A DNA stretch of 64,000 nt from JANMDU01 sp031418715 (GCA_031418715.1 JANOJL010000060.1:1-64000); one strand, 5' to 3'; shown: positions 49,255-57,788, counted from the first letter of the stretch. The notes: generated by a model not told the origin, from the letters alone. Numbers and translations: made by a program.

Positions 49255-50877
49255 TCAAAGCCGCAAGCGTGTATCCATCCAGATCAATCGACGCTGCAAC
49301 CACCAGTCCAGATACTCCACTTCCGCGCCGTAGCTGCCGGTAATGACAACGTTTTGCCATGTCGCTTTATCGAGAACAGGCCAGCGGCTGAAATTGTTGC
49401 TCTGCGCTTGCCAGCGCGCCAATGCCTCGGTTTGCAAATAAGGCGCAAAGCTTGCGAGCGAGCCGCTGCGCAATTGCGCCCAACGCTGTCGCAATTTAAG
49501 GTCAAACGCTGGATCTTGCAGTAAGCGGGCATACCAGCAACGCGCCGTGGCGCTGCCATTGCCATCAGTGCGGCCAGGGCGGCCGCTGAAATAGCCTTGG
49601 TAATTGCCCATGGCCAAATCAAAATCCCACACGGGGCCGATCTTGAGTTTCGCCCCACGATCTTTGTAGAGATAGGTGCTGAAGCGGAAAGCATCGATGT
49701 GATGCATCAGCTCACTGTGCAGATACCAATCCACAAAGTTGTCGACATCAATGAAGGCTGCATACCCTGTGGCGGGTTGGGTAAACGTGGTGGTGTGCAG
49801 CGCAGCTTCGGTTTGGTTGACATACGTTTGGATGTAGTTCAGTTGCTTGCTGCTGGGGGTCTCTGGCGCATGAATGCGTATCGCCAAGCTACAGGTGTTG
49901 CTTACAAAACGAGTTTCAGCATCATTGCGATCTACTTCCAGCAAATAGCCACCACTAAGATTGGGCGGCAAATCATCTGCCGTGCTGCTGCCCAGCGATG
50001 TGATGTTGACCCGCTGCGAACTGGTTCGGATATGCTCGGCCAAATCGTAAGCCCCCAAGTATTGGCCATTGAGCTGCACTTCCACCGCTTGATTTCGTGG
50101 CGTGTATTCCAAGTCCATGCGACGGCTAGCTTCAAAAGCGAGGGTGTTGCGCAGCAGGGTTTTGTCAGAATGGTTGGCCAGCAAGACCCAATGGCGGTTG
50201 GCGGGCATTCCCAGCAAACTCGTGCTGCTGGTGAGTTTGATGCGATAAGGCTTTTTGGGATGATTCTCCCAAGTGCTGTTGCCACGGCCTCGAATTTCGA
50301 GCCGACCCGCGGCCAAACTACGCCCAGCAGCCCGCTCTGCGCTATTGGCATAGAGAGTGAAATCAGCAAATCGATAAGTTTCGCGGTCAGTCACGGGCGT
50401 AGCACCATCGGTGTCAATCACCAGCAAACTACTGTCTACTTGGTTAGGCAAAAAGCTGGGCACATTGCTGCTACCAGAAGATGCAGGCAAGGTGGCATTG
50501 CGCGTCAGGATTTGCGAATCTTGCGCCCCGCCCGCAGCGGGCAACATGCGCACCCACACGCGATGTGCGGAATTGGGCGCAAGCTCGGTGACGGTATGCG
50601 CCCAAGTGATCGTATTACCGCCCGCTTCAAAGCGCCTTGAAAGACTGGGGGCTGAGCTACCGCTAGGCTCCGACCAAACTTCATAGGCCTGCGCACCCGC
50701 TTGGCTTGCCCAATAAAGCGTGATGTGGCCGTTGCCAGTGACGGTGTCTATGGACCAACCCGCGGGTGTGTTGTCAGGCGTAGTAGGGGCAGGCGAGACA
50801 CTGCTACCGCCGCCACAAGCAACCAGCAGCACGATGCAACTCGCGACAAGCGATGAAATCAAGCGCTGGACAAACAT
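49255..50877 (-). CDS. CotH-family lipoprotein with fibronectin-like N-terminal region
   Basis: A 540-residue secreted or surface lipoprotein. The ATG at 50877 gives a clean signal with lipobox LLVACGGG, and avoids overlap with folB. Residues about 40-125 form a fibronectin-III-like region (GNGHITLYWASQAGAQAYEVW). The CotH domain follows: IRGRGNSTWENHPKKPYRIKL (about 225-245), NHSDKTLLRNTLAFE, and GPVWDFDLAMGNYQ. Some CotH proteins are atypical protein kinases; activity here is unproven. It lies ten bases after folB and is probably co-transcribed, without an evident functional link. Confidence 0.85.
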   Translation of the reverse strand: MFVQRLISSLVASCIVLLVACGGGSSVSPAPTTPDNTPAGWSIDTVTGNGHITLYWASQAGAQAYEVWSEPSGSSAPSLSRRFEAGGNTITWAHTVTELAPNSAHRVWVRMLPAAGGAQDSQILTRNATLPASSGSSNVPSFLPNQVDSSLLVIDTDGATPVTDRETYRFADFTLYANSAERAAGRSLAAGRLEIRGRGNSTWENHPKKPYRIKLTSSTSLLGMPANRHWVLLANHSDKTLLRNTLAFEASRRMDLEYTPRNQAVEVQLNGQYLGAYDLAEHIRTSSQRVNITSLGSSTADDLPPNLSGGYLLEVDRNDAETRFVSNTCSLAIRIHAPETPSSKQLNYIQTYVNQTEAALHTTTFTQPATGYAAFIDVDNFVDWYLHSELMHHIDAFRFSTYLYKDRGAKLKIGPVWDFDLAMGNYQGYFSGRPGRTDGNGSATARCWYARLLQDPAFDLKLRQRWAQLRSGSLASFAPYLQTEALARWQAQSNNFSRWPVLDKATWQNVVITGSYGAEVEYLDWWLQRRLIWMDTRLRL

Positions 50878-50887
50878 GCCTAGCACC

Positions 50888-51271
50888 TTACCACTGCCCG
50901 GTTTCGACCGCAATAGCAACTTCGCAATCGTCAAAAATCTCCAGCTTGGCAATTTTCACGCGTACACCCACCACGCCGGGCAACTGCATCAAGCGGGTGG
51001 CGAGTTTGCCGATCAGGCTTTCAAGCAAGTTGATATGCCGCTCGGTGCATTCGTCGATGATGATTTGCCGCACTTTTCTATAGTCGAGCACATGGTTGAT
51101 TTCATCGTCTGAGGGCGAGAGGGGCTGCGTGCCTAAATTGAGCTCTGCATCGACCTGAATCGGTTGGGGTTTGATTTTTTCGCTCTCCAAAATGCCTAAG
51201 TTCGCATCGAAGCGCAGGCCAGTGAGCTGGAGAATTTGTGTGCCGCGAGGCATGTTTTGTGTGCTGTACAT
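50888..51271 (-). CDS. folB: Dihydroneopterin aldolase FolB
   Basis: Cleaves 7,8-dihydroneopterin to 6-hydroxymethyl-dihydropterin and glycolaldehyde in folate synthesis. It shows LQLTGLRFDANLGILESEK (about residues 15-33), LDYRKVRQIIIDECTERHINLLESLI and KIAKLEIFDDCEVAIAVE. 127 residues, normal. It lies 28 bases after the pteridine reductase gene, and this pairing supports a folate or pterin role for both. Confidence 0.94.
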   Translation of the reverse strand: MYSTQNMPRGTQILQLTGLRFDANLGILESEKIKPQPIQVDAELNLGTQPLSPSDDEINHVLDYRKVRQIIIDECTERHINLLESLIGKLATRLMQLPGVVGVRVKIAKLEIFDDCEVAIAVETGQW

Positions 51272-51299
51272 GTGGTCTCCTAAAATTTTGATATGCGCT

Positions 51300-52130
51300 T
51301 CACATCAGCGAAAAATCGCGTTCAAATTTCATCAAATGCTGTCCGCCGTCGACCAACAGCGTCGTTCCTGTGATGGAGCGGTTCGTCATGGCAAAAAGCA
51401 CGGCAGCGCAGACATCTTCTGGCGTGGAACTGCGCTGCAAAGGTGAGAGCTTGTGCAGCACTTGGAATTGCTCTTCGCTCAGCATGTGTGAGGTAAGCGT
51501 GAGGCCGGGTGCGATACCGACGACGCGAAGCTGGGGCGCGAGCCCGATGGCCAGCATGGTGGTGGCGGCCTCCAATGCAGCTTTGGAGAGCGTGTAGCTT
51601 AAGAAATCTGGGTTTTGATTCCAGAGTTTTTGATCGAGCATGTTGATCACCACGCCTTGCGCTGCATCGAGCGCCTCTCCCCTTGCTTGTCGCTCGCTCA
51701 CATGCGCATGCAGCGCCTGCGCGAGCACGATAGCCGCGCCTGTGTTGCTGGCCAGATGCTTTTGCAGCGCCGCATAACTGAAGCTGGCGGCATCATCTTG
51801 CTCAAAGAGCGCTGCACTGTTAACTACAGCATCCAGCCTGCCCATCTGCGAGATCACCTGCTCTGCCAGTGCTTTCGCGGCAGATTCATCGCCTAAATCT
51901 GCTTGGAATTTTGTATGCGGATTGGCATGAGAATTTATAGAAAAAGTGGCTGCACCCGTTATATTCTGTGCGCAGTCAGCTATTGTTTTAATAGCGTCTT
52001 TCTCAGAGTGGTTGTAATGCACCGCCACACGCCAACCTGCGTGCGCGCAGGCCAGCGCGATCTCGCGGCCTAATCGCTTGGCCGCGCCCGTGACGAGAAC
52101 AACTCTCTCGTTGATTTTTTCAGTGGTCAT
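51300..52130 (-). CDS. SDR oxidoreductase, pteridine reductase/FolM-like
   Basis: A 276-residue NADPH-dependent short-chain dehydrogenase. VTGAAKRLGREIALACA holds the TGxxKRxG cofactor motif, with Lys-Arg indicating NADP(H), as in pteridine reductases and FolM. NSAALFE and the catalytic SYTLSKAA follow. Placement next to folB supports reduction of dihydromonapterin or dihydrofolate. A PRC repeat (51947-51997) and adjacent bases make residues about 42-65 (AIKTIADCAQNITGAA), with extra length over usual family members. Divergent from the MidA-family gene with only 15 bases between start codons. Confidence 0.88.
   Translation of the reverse strand: MTTEKINERVVLVTGAAKRLGREIALACAHAGWRVAVHYNHSEKDAIKTIADCAQNITGAATFSINSHANPHTKFQADLGDESAAKALAEQVISQMGRLDAVVNSAALFEQDDAASFSYAALQKHLASNTGAAIVLAQALHAHVSERQARGEALDAAQGVVINMLDQKLWNQNPDFLSYTLSKAALEAATTMLAIGLAPQLRVVGIAPGLTLTSHMLSEEQFQVLHKLSPLQRSSTPEDVCAAVLFAMTNRSITGTTLLVDGGQHLMKFERDFSLM
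51947..51997 (+). repeat. PRC repeat inside the folM-like gene (antisense to the gene)
   Basis: Reads GGCTGCACCCGTTATATTC, TGTGCGCAG, TCAGCTATTGTTTTAATAGC. It is translated in the same antisense frame as in the oxygenase fusion, murG and the DSD1-type gene. Confidence 0.8.
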
Positions 52131-52145
52131 AGAAACTCAGCGCTC

Positions 52146-53291
52146 ATGAAGGAAAATACTGGGGTGAACCCAACAAACCCCAGTGTACCCAAGGCAACGC
52201 ATGTTCATCTCAATGCGCATATTCAAGCCCTCATCGCCGAGCGCGGTGGCTGGCTGCCGTTTGATGAATTCATGCAAACTGCGCTGTATGCACCCGGCTT
52301 GGGCTACTACGCAGGAGGTTTGCAAAAATTCGGCCTGATGCCGCATCTAGGCAAAGAACAAGGCAGTGATTTCGTCACCGCGCCGGAATTGTCGCCCCTC
52401 TTTGGCCAATGCCTCGCTGATCAAGCAGCGCAAGTCTTGCAAACCACAGATACGCACAGCATCTACGAATTCGGCGCAGGCAGCGGCGCATTGGCGCTAC
52501 ATATTTGCGAGCATCTCGCGCAGATTCCATGTCGCCTAGAGCAGTATTTCATCATAGAAATATCAAGCGAACTGCGTACGCGGCAGACAGAAAAATTGAA
52601 GCATTTGGGGAGCAAAGTGGTCTGGCTGGATGCCTTGCCAGAGAAGATGAAAGGCGTGGTTTTGGGCAATGAAGTACTCGATGCCATGCCTGTGAAGCTC
52701 TTACAACGCAAGGCAGGTGTGTGGCACGAGCGCGGCGTTGCGCTTTCCGAAGGCGCGTTCGTTTGGCAAGATCGCCTCACCGAGTTGCGCCCGCCGCTGG
52801 ACATTCAAGGCGTTCACGATTACCTCACCGAAATTCATCCCCAATCTGAGGCCTTTCTGCGCACCTTGGCAGATCGCCTCACTCTGGGCGCCGCCTTCTT
52901 CCTCGATTACGGTTTCCCCGAAGCCGAGTATTACCACCCGCAGCGCTTCATGGGCACGCTGATGTGCCACTACCTGCACCAATCTGACCCTGATCCGCTC
53001 GACAAAGTCGGTCTCAAAGACATCACAGCCCACGTCAACTTCACCAGCGCCGCCCTCGCCGCGCAAGACGCGGGCTTGGATGTCTTGGGCTACGCCAGCC
53101 AAGGCCGCTTCCTGCTCAACTGCGGTTTGCTACATAAAGCAGAGCAGCTACCCCTGATATTGAGAGGGCCAGTGGCCAAATTGATCAATGAACACGAAAT
53201 GGGCGAACTCTTCAAAGTCTTGAGTCTTGGCAAAGGTTTAGACTTCGAACTGACTGGTTTCGCGCAAGGCGACCGCAGCCATACACTTTGA
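52146..53291 (+). CDS. Class I SAM-dependent methyltransferase, MidA/NDUFAF7 family
   Basis: A 381-residue protein of the family that includes NDUFAF7, a protein arginine methyltransferase of complex I. Family features: FMQTALYAPGLGYYAGG, GSDFVTAPELSPLFGQCLA, the SAM motif IYEFGAGSGALALHI (about residues 109-123), VLGNEVLDAMPVKLL and FFLDYGFPEAEYY. Its bacterial role is not well established. It begins a run of rightward genes (cupin, DUF2905, dcd). Confidence 0.88.
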   Translation: MKENTGVNPTNPSVPKATHVHLNAHIQALIAERGGWLPFDEFMQTALYAPGLGYYAGGLQKFGLMPHLGKEQGSDFVTAPELSPLFGQCLADQAAQVLQTTDTHSIYEFGAGSGALALHICEHLAQIPCRLEQYFIIEISSELRTRQTEKLKHLGSKVVWLDALPEKMKGVVLGNEVLDAMPVKLLQRKAGVWHERGVALSEGAFVWQDRLTELRPPLDIQGVHDYLTEIHPQSEAFLRTLADRLTLGAAFFLDYGFPEAEYYHPQRFMGTLMCHYLHQSDPDPLDKVGLKDITAHVNFTSAALAAQDAGLDVLGYASQGRFLLNCGLLHKAEQLPLILRGPVAKLINEHEMGELFKVLSLGKGLDFELTGFAQGDRSHTL

Positions 53292-53304
53292 AATTTCCTG
53301 CAAC

Positions 53305-53691
53305 ATGAGCACAACAACTTTTCGCACTAATTCCGTCGAACACACCGAACGCCCTTGGGGATGGTACGAGTCTATTGATGAAACTACAGGTTTGAAAGTC
53401 AAACGCATCGGTGTGCATCCCGGCAAACAGCTCAGCCTGCAAAAGCATGCCCAGCGCGCAGAGCATTGGGTCGTCGTGCGCGGCACAGCCATCGTCACGC
53501 TCGGCCAACCAGACGGCAGCCTGCGCGAAATCACGCTCCAGATCGGAGAGCATTGCGACATTGCCATCGGCCAAATCCACCGCCTGGCCAATCGCACCAG
53601 CGAGCCGGTCGAAATCGTTGAAGTGCAACTCGGCTCTTATCTCGGCGAAGACGACATCACCCGCCTGCAAGATGACTTCGGCCGCGTTTGA
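53305..53691 (+). CDS. Stand-alone cupin, type II phosphomannose isomerase C-terminal-like
   Basis: A 128-residue single-domain cupin matching the C-terminal domain of bifunctional mannose-1-phosphate guanylyltransferase/phosphomannose isomerase: RPWGWYESID, LSLQKHAQRAEHWVVVRGTA and GQIHRLANRTSEPVEIVEVQLG with the metal-binding His and Glu. The nucleotidyltransferase domain is absent. It may isomerise mannose-6-phosphate to fructose-6-phosphate, consistent with a phosphomannomutase gene at 57789, but activity is unproven. It starts 13 bases after the MidA gene. Confidence 0.85.
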   Translation: MSTTTFRTNSVEHTERPWGWYESIDETTGLKVKRIGVHPGKQLSLQKHAQRAEHWVVVRGTAIVTLGQPDGSLREITLQIGEHCDIAIGQIHRLANRTSEPVEIVEVQLGSYLGEDDITRLQDDFGRV

Positions 53692-53697
53692 TGCTCC

Positions 53698-53889
53698 ATG
53701 CGCTGGCTGCTCATCACCTTCCTCGCCCTCTTCCTCATCAGCTGGCTCGCCCCCTTCCTGCGCCGGTTCGGCTTCGGCAGGCTGCCCGGTGATTTCAATT
53801 TCAGACTGCGTGGGCGCGACATCAACATCCCGTTGGGCTCCACCATCGTGCTCAGCCTGCTCTTTTCGTTCATCAGCTACGTTATTTAG
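53698..53889 (+). CDS. DUF2905 small membrane protein
   Basis: A 63-residue protein with two hydrophobic helices (LLITFLALFLISWLAPFL and GSTIVLSLLFSFISYVI) around RFGFGRLPGDFNFRLRGRDINIP, the DUF2905 signature. Function unknown; the family is widespread as a small inner-membrane protein. Six bases after the cupin gene and 17 before dcd, so probably in one operon. Confidence 0.88.
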   Translation: MRWLLITFLALFLISWLAPFLRRFGFGRLPGDFNFRLRGRDINIPLGSTIVLSLLFSFISYVI

Positions 53890-53906
53890 CCCGATAGAAT
53901 GCGCAC

Positions 53907-54491
53907 ATGAGCATCAAATCAGACAAATGGATCCGCCGCATGGCCGAGCAACACGGCATGATCTCCCCCTTCGAGCCAGGCCAGGTGCGCTCGCGCGAAG
54001 AAAATGGCGTGAGCAGAAAACTCATCAGCTACGGCACCAGCAGCTACGGCTACGACATCCGCTGCGCCCCCGAATTCAAGGTCTTCACCAATATCCACAG
54101 CACCGTTGTAGACCCAAAAAACTTCGACGAAAAAAGCTTCGTCGATTTTTCTGGCGACAGCTGCATCATCCCGCCCAACAGCTTCGCGCTCGCGCGCACG
54201 ATGGAATACTTCCGCATCCCCCGCAACGTGCTCACCATCTGCTTAGGCAAAAGCACCTACGCCAGATGCGGCATCATCGTCAACGTCACCCCCTTCGAGC
54301 CCGAATGGGAAGGCTACGTCACCCTCGAATTTTCAAACACCACCCCCCTGCCAGCGAAAATTTACGCAGGCGAAGGCTGCGCACAAGTGCTGTTTTTTGA
54401 GAGCGACAAAGACGACGTGTGCGAAGTCAGCTACAAAGACAGAGGCGGCAAATACCAAGGGCAAAGCGGGGTGACTTTGCCGAAGGCTTGA
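53907..54491 (+). CDS. dcd: dCTP deaminase
   Basis: Deaminates dCTP to dUTP, the main source of dUMP for thymidylate synthesis in Gram-negative bacteria. It has SYGTSSYGYDIRCAPEFKVF, the active-site region NSFALARTMEYFRIPRNV and FEPEWEGYVTLEFSNTTPLP, with the catalytic Glu. 194 residues, a few more than usual at the N-terminus. A second, partial and diverged copy of its 3' third lies 1 kb downstream at 55519-55742, beyond a toxin-antitoxin remnant. Confidence 0.97.
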   Translation: MSIKSDKWIRRMAEQHGMISPFEPGQVRSREENGVSRKLISYGTSSYGYDIRCAPEFKVFTNIHSTVVDPKNFDEKSFVDFSGDSCIIPPNSFALARTMEYFRIPRNVLTICLGKSTYARCGIIVNVTPFEPEWEGYVTLEFSNTTPLPAKIYAGEGCAQVLFFESDKDDVCEVSYKDRGGKYQGQSGVTLPKA

Positions 54492-54516
54492 GAGAGTTTA
54501 TACAAGCGGATGCTGT

Positions 54517-54795
54517 ATGAATGCATTCATTGCGCTTGTAGTGGCTTGCCTTTTGATAGGAGTCCCTGCCAGTATTATTGCAGGGATTCTTAAGGTATTG
54601 ATCTTCCGTGATTTCAAATTAGACCTAGTGTGGTTCGACTACGGGCCACGCCTGGCTCATCTAAATTTTAAGCAAAGACATGAAATAGATTTTGTCATCA
54701 AAGCCTTCTATTCATTTTTCGCGTACGCCGCAAATTTCTTCGTATATGGTGGATTGTTTTTCTTTTTGATCGGTTTTTTCAAACGCTTAATTTAG
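54517..54795 (+). CDS. Small two-helix membrane protein of unknown function
   Basis: A 92-residue protein not recognised. It has two hydrophobic segments (FIALVVACLLIGVPASIIAG and FVYGGLFFFLIGFF) around a basic, aromatic loop (RDFKLDLVWFDYGPRLAHL). AT-richer than its neighbours. It lies in the accessory patch between dcd and the dcd fragment, so it may be a passenger of the inserted segment. Confidence 0.6.
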   Translation: MNAFIALVVACLLIGVPASIIAGILKVLIFRDFKLDLVWFDYGPRLAHLNFKQRHEIDFVIKAFYSFFAYAANFFVYGGLFFFLIGFFKRLI

Positions 54796-54846
54796 GCAGT
54801 GCGCGCGTAAGTCTATGGATTTTTGTACGACTTGCTAAATCTCGTC

Positions 54847-55152
54847 TTAGTGACAGTCACTCTCGCGCTGGTGCTTAATCGCCAATATTGAAACAACACT
54901 TTCAGGTCGTATTTCAAACAAGGCGATGAAGCCTGAGCTGCCTTGGTCGATGATCCACTCGCGAAGCTGTCTGCCGTCTTGATAACTGGCTTTGCGGCAG
55001 CTGTGCGGCATGACTTCCAAAAGTTTTAGTCTTTTGTAGATCCGCTCCATGGCTTTATCGGCGTACTCAGGCGCGGCCTCTAGCAAAAATGCATGCAAGC
55101 GCTCAATATCTTCTCGCGCGGCTTATTCAATTTCTACGCTGCATTGCTGCAT
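54847..55152 (-). pseudogene. RelE/ParE-family toxin gene with early in-frame stop
   Basis: From the ATG at 55152, coupled to the antitoxin stop as TGATG, the frame reads MQQCSVEIE, then TAA at 55123-55125, then continues in phase as AAREDIERLHAFLLEAAPEYADKAMERIYKRL to the end. This is a complete ParE/RelE-type toxin fold broken by one nonsense codon at position ten. Restart at a TTG (55098) would delete the first strand and helix. The toxin is probably inactive. Confidence 0.75.
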
Positions 55153-55451
55153 CAGGCAGCTCTCGTAGCTTGCTCGGCCTTCACAGCCAATTCTTGTTTT
55201 TTCTTCTCCGTCATAGCCCGAAGAGAAGTCATGACTTCATCGATGGTGTAAGTCCTACCGTCTGCGTCAATCCGTTTAGAAGCAGCAATGGCTCTCGCGT
55301 AAAAGGCTTCATCTTCTTTGCGCGCTCTTGCTCTCTCCATGATGCTATCCTGAATAAAGCGGGATAGCGTTTCATTGGGGCGCAACGCGGATTCGACGAA
55401 TGCGCGGTCTTTAGCGGTGGTGCGGACGACGGGAAATGTGCCAACGCTCAT
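55152..55451 (-). CDS. Antitoxin-like protein, partner of the broken ParE/RelE toxin
   Basis: A 99-residue protein. The N-terminal part (FPVVRTTAKDRAFVESALRPNETLSRFIQDSIMERA) resembles the ribbon-helix-helix of ParD/CopG or YlcI-type antitoxins. The C-terminal half is a charged helix that would wrap the toxin (AIAASKRIDADGRTYTIDEVM). It is followed directly by the toxin ATG (TGATG overlap). Intact, although its toxin is not. Confidence 0.75.
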   Translation of the reverse strand: MSVGTFPVVRTTAKDRAFVESALRPNETLSRFIQDSIMERARARKEDEAFYARAIAASKRIDADGRTYTIDEVMTSLRAMTEKKKQELAVKAEQATRAA

Positions 55452-55518
55452 AATAAACTACTTGTCATTGCATCGCAATTGTTATGCAATGCGCTGCTCG
55501 TGCCTGCACCAGACATAC

Positions 55519-55742
55519 TTTGCATCGTCGGGGTCAAAAAGGAATGGGATGGCTACGTGACGCTGGAATTTTCAAGCACAACCGCCCAGCCCGCCGAAAT
55601 CTACGCTGACGAGGGCTGCGAACAAGTACTCATCTTTGAAAGCGACAAAGACGATGTCTGCGAAGTCAACTACAACGATCGTGGCGGGAAATATCAAGGG
55701 CAAAGTAAGGTGCCGTTGCCGAAGGCACGAACTCTCTTATAA
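55519..55742 (+). pseudogene. Duplicated 3' third of dcd
   Basis: The translation EWDGYVTLEFSSTTAQPAEI, YADEGCEQVLIFESDKDDV and RGGKYQGQSKVPLPKA closely parallels the C-terminal third of dcd at 54303-54491. The N-terminal two thirds are absent, so it cannot form the active trimer alone. Divergence between the copies is spread over many codons, so the duplication is old or came from another strain. It ends at 55742, just two bases before the methyltransferase stop. Confidence 0.9.
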
Positions 55743-55743
55743 A

Positions 55744-56592
55744 TTAGCCTTTGTCAGCTACTGCATACAAACTATCGCTCAATGGGAAGCGGTCCAAAAA
55801 ATTCATTCGCAACGTTTTGAGTCCGGCTTTGTTTAGCATTTCGCGTAGAGAGGCAGGCGTAAAGTAATTGACATGATCTGGCCAACGAAAGCCGCACCAT
55901 TTACTGCCACGCAAGCTTCGATTGACTGAATCGTAATTTGGCACCTTTATGATCACGATGCCATCTTCGGCTAAATGTTCTCGGCAGCGTCTAAGTAGTT
56001 CGGCCGGTTGTGTTTCATGCTCTAGAAACGAAGATAACAAAATAACGTCAAAATAATCAACGCTAAATTGCGCCATGCCGTCAATTGCGTTGTTATGAAT
56101 ACAGTGGCCGCTTAATAAGGCGAAGTTTGCGTTTGCCGTCCGTGCAAGATGCGTAGAAAGCTCAATACCATATGGCTTGCACTTGCTTTGTGAGGCCGAG
56201 GGCAAGCGGGAAATTATGTCCAACAGCACAACACCTTCAGCGCAGCCGACATCCAACACACGCCAAGCACTTTTGTCATTTTCATTCAAGTGCTGCAATG
56301 CAAGCGAGCGTACTTTGTTGCGCTTGGTTCTTGATCGAACGGTTTTAGAAATTTTACTAATTTGGTAGCGTACAGGCTCAGCATTTTTCTTGCGGGTACG
56401 CTCTTTTTCGTAGGTGACTTCCCAAGCAAGATCTTCTTTTAAAGCTTCATAACCGGGAGGGTTTTCAAGGTAGACAAACCCGGTTGTTTCACATTGCTTC
56501 AGCTTCCAAGGAGCTGGCGCCCAAGGTAACGACCGATTGGGACCAGCGGTTTCGGTGAGCGGGCAGACACGGGCTATGGGGGTTAAATTCAT
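55744..56592 (-). CDS. Class I SAM-dependent methyltransferase
   Basis: A 282-residue methyltransferase with the SAM motif RVLDVGCAEGVVLLDI (about residues 111-126) and a later DVILLSSFLEHETQPAELL. The form resembles enzymes that methylate polysaccharide or lipid-linked sugars (C-terminal WPDHVNYFTPASLREMLNKAG). The N-terminus has two isolated Cys and PPGYEALKEDLAWEVTYEKE, a remnant of the zinc-ribbon often found there. It is isolated from sugar gene clusters and borders the accessory patch, so horizontal transfer is possible. Substrate unknown. Confidence 0.75.
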   Translation of the reverse strand: MNLTPIARVCPLTETAGPNRSLPWAPAPWKLKQCETTGFVYLENPPGYEALKEDLAWEVTYEKERTRKKNAEPVRYQISKISKTVRSRTKRNKVRSLALQHLNENDKSAWRVLDVGCAEGVVLLDIISRLPSASQSKCKPYGIELSTHLARTANANFALLSGHCIHNNAIDGMAQFSVDYFDVILLSSFLEHETQPAELLRRCREHLAEDGIVIIKVPNYDSVNRSLRGSKWCGFRWPDHVNYFTPASLREMLNKAGLKTLRMNFLDRFPLSDSLYAVADKG

Positions 56593-56836
56593 GGCCGTAT
56601 GCTACAACGAATCGCAGCAATTGACGTTATCGCTTGATTAGTTTGATCGTTCAATTTGGCCGCCAAGCTGGGAGTTGCCAAAATAGGCGAGCAGCTTTTT
56701 GCGTAGTGTGTACGCACATTTTTCGAGGAATGGGGTGACAGTCAATGTAAGACATTTGTGGAATGCTATCGTATTCGAAGTCATAAAATGGTGTTGCGAG
56801 TAAACAGTCCATCTAATCCCCTCAGAAAGATCAACA

Positions 56837-57763
56837 ATGCCGCAAGAGAGCAATCTAGCCAACCCCCTTGACTTCACAGGCCGCGTGGCCATCGTTACTG
56901 GCGCAGGCGGCGGCCTCGGCCGCTTGCATGCACTGGCGCTGGCCAAGCGAGGAGCGAAGGTATTGGTGAACGACTTAGGCGGCATGCTGGATGGCACAGG
57001 CGGATCGCCGGCTGCGGCGCAGAAGGTGGTTGATGAGATCACCGCAATGGGCGGGCAGGCTCTGGCCAATGGCGCGTCCGTGACGGATTTTGCTGCTGTG
57101 CAAGCCATGGTGGCGCAAGCCGTAGATGCTTGGGGGTGCGTGGATATTTTGGTGAACAACGCGGGTGTACTGCGCGATAAATCTTTTGCCAAGATGGAGA
57201 TGGAAGATTTCCGCTTTGTGGTGGAAGTGCATCTGATGGGCGCAGCAAATTGCAGTAAAGCGGTGTGGGCGCAAATGATGGCGCAAAAATACGGCCGAAT
57301 TGTGATGACAACATCGAGCACAGGGTTGTTTGGCAATTTTGGTCAAGCGAATTACGGCGCAGCAAAACTCGCGCAAATCGGGCTGATGCAAACACTGGCG
57401 ATTGAAGGTGCGAAACACGGCATTCATGTGAACGCGCTCGCGCCTACGGCCACGACGCGCATGACGGAGGCGCTGTTTCCAGAAGATGTACGTGAGGCGT
57501 TCAAGGCAGAAGCCGTCGTGCCTGCGATGTTGGTGCTCGCACACGAAAGTGCGCCCACACGCACGATCCTCTGCGCGGGCGCGGGTGGCTTTGAGGCGGC
57601 GCACATCACGTTGACCCAAGGCATTCATTTAGGGCTGGGCGACAACGTGCCTGAGCAATTGGCATCGCGTTTGGCTGAGGTCACAGATCGCTCGGGCAGC
57701 AGCGTGCCGGGAAGCGGTACGGAACAAGGTAGTAACGAGATGCGCTTGGCGCGTGGACAATAA
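56837..57763 (+). CDS. SDR family dehydrogenase, MFE-2/3-hydroxyacyl-CoA dehydrogenase-like
   Basis: A 308-residue short-chain dehydrogenase. TGAGGGLGRLHALALAKRGAKVLVNDLGG (split over about residues 20-50) and NNAGVLRDKSFAKM are the pattern of the dehydrogenase half of the multifunctional enzyme MFE-2, which oxidises 3-hydroxyacyl-CoA. YGAAKLAQIGL holds the catalytic Tyr and Lys. The C-terminal 70 residues resemble the linker of such proteins, but no hydratase or sterol carrier domain follows. The substrate is inferred as an acyl-CoA. Confidence 0.85.
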   Translation: MPQESNLANPLDFTGRVAIVTGAGGGLGRLHALALAKRGAKVLVNDLGGMLDGTGGSPAAAQKVVDEITAMGGQALANGASVTDFAAVQAMVAQAVDAWGCVDILVNNAGVLRDKSFAKMEMEDFRFVVEVHLMGAANCSKAVWAQMMAQKYGRIVMTTSSTGLFGNFGQANYGAAKLAQIGLMQTLAIEGAKHGIHVNALAPTATTRMTEALFPEDVREAFKAEAVVPAMLVLAHESAPTRTILCAGAGGFEAAHITLTQGIHLGLGDNVPEQLASRLAEVTDRSGSSVPGSGTEQGSNEMRLARGQ

Positions 57764-57788
57764 GCGCATCACCACGCAGGGAATTCAG

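Noticed and set aside
53120..53165. Possible half PRC in the MidA-family gene (GCTACCCCTGATATTGAG)
   Set aside because: The centre and right half are missing, and the residues fit an ordinary C-terminal region.
56593..56836. Intergenic stretch with an imperfect palindrome (GTGTGTACGCACA) and a short PRC-like GAATGCTATCG
   Set aside because: Too short and without partner sequences; probably chance in an AT-rich promoter region.
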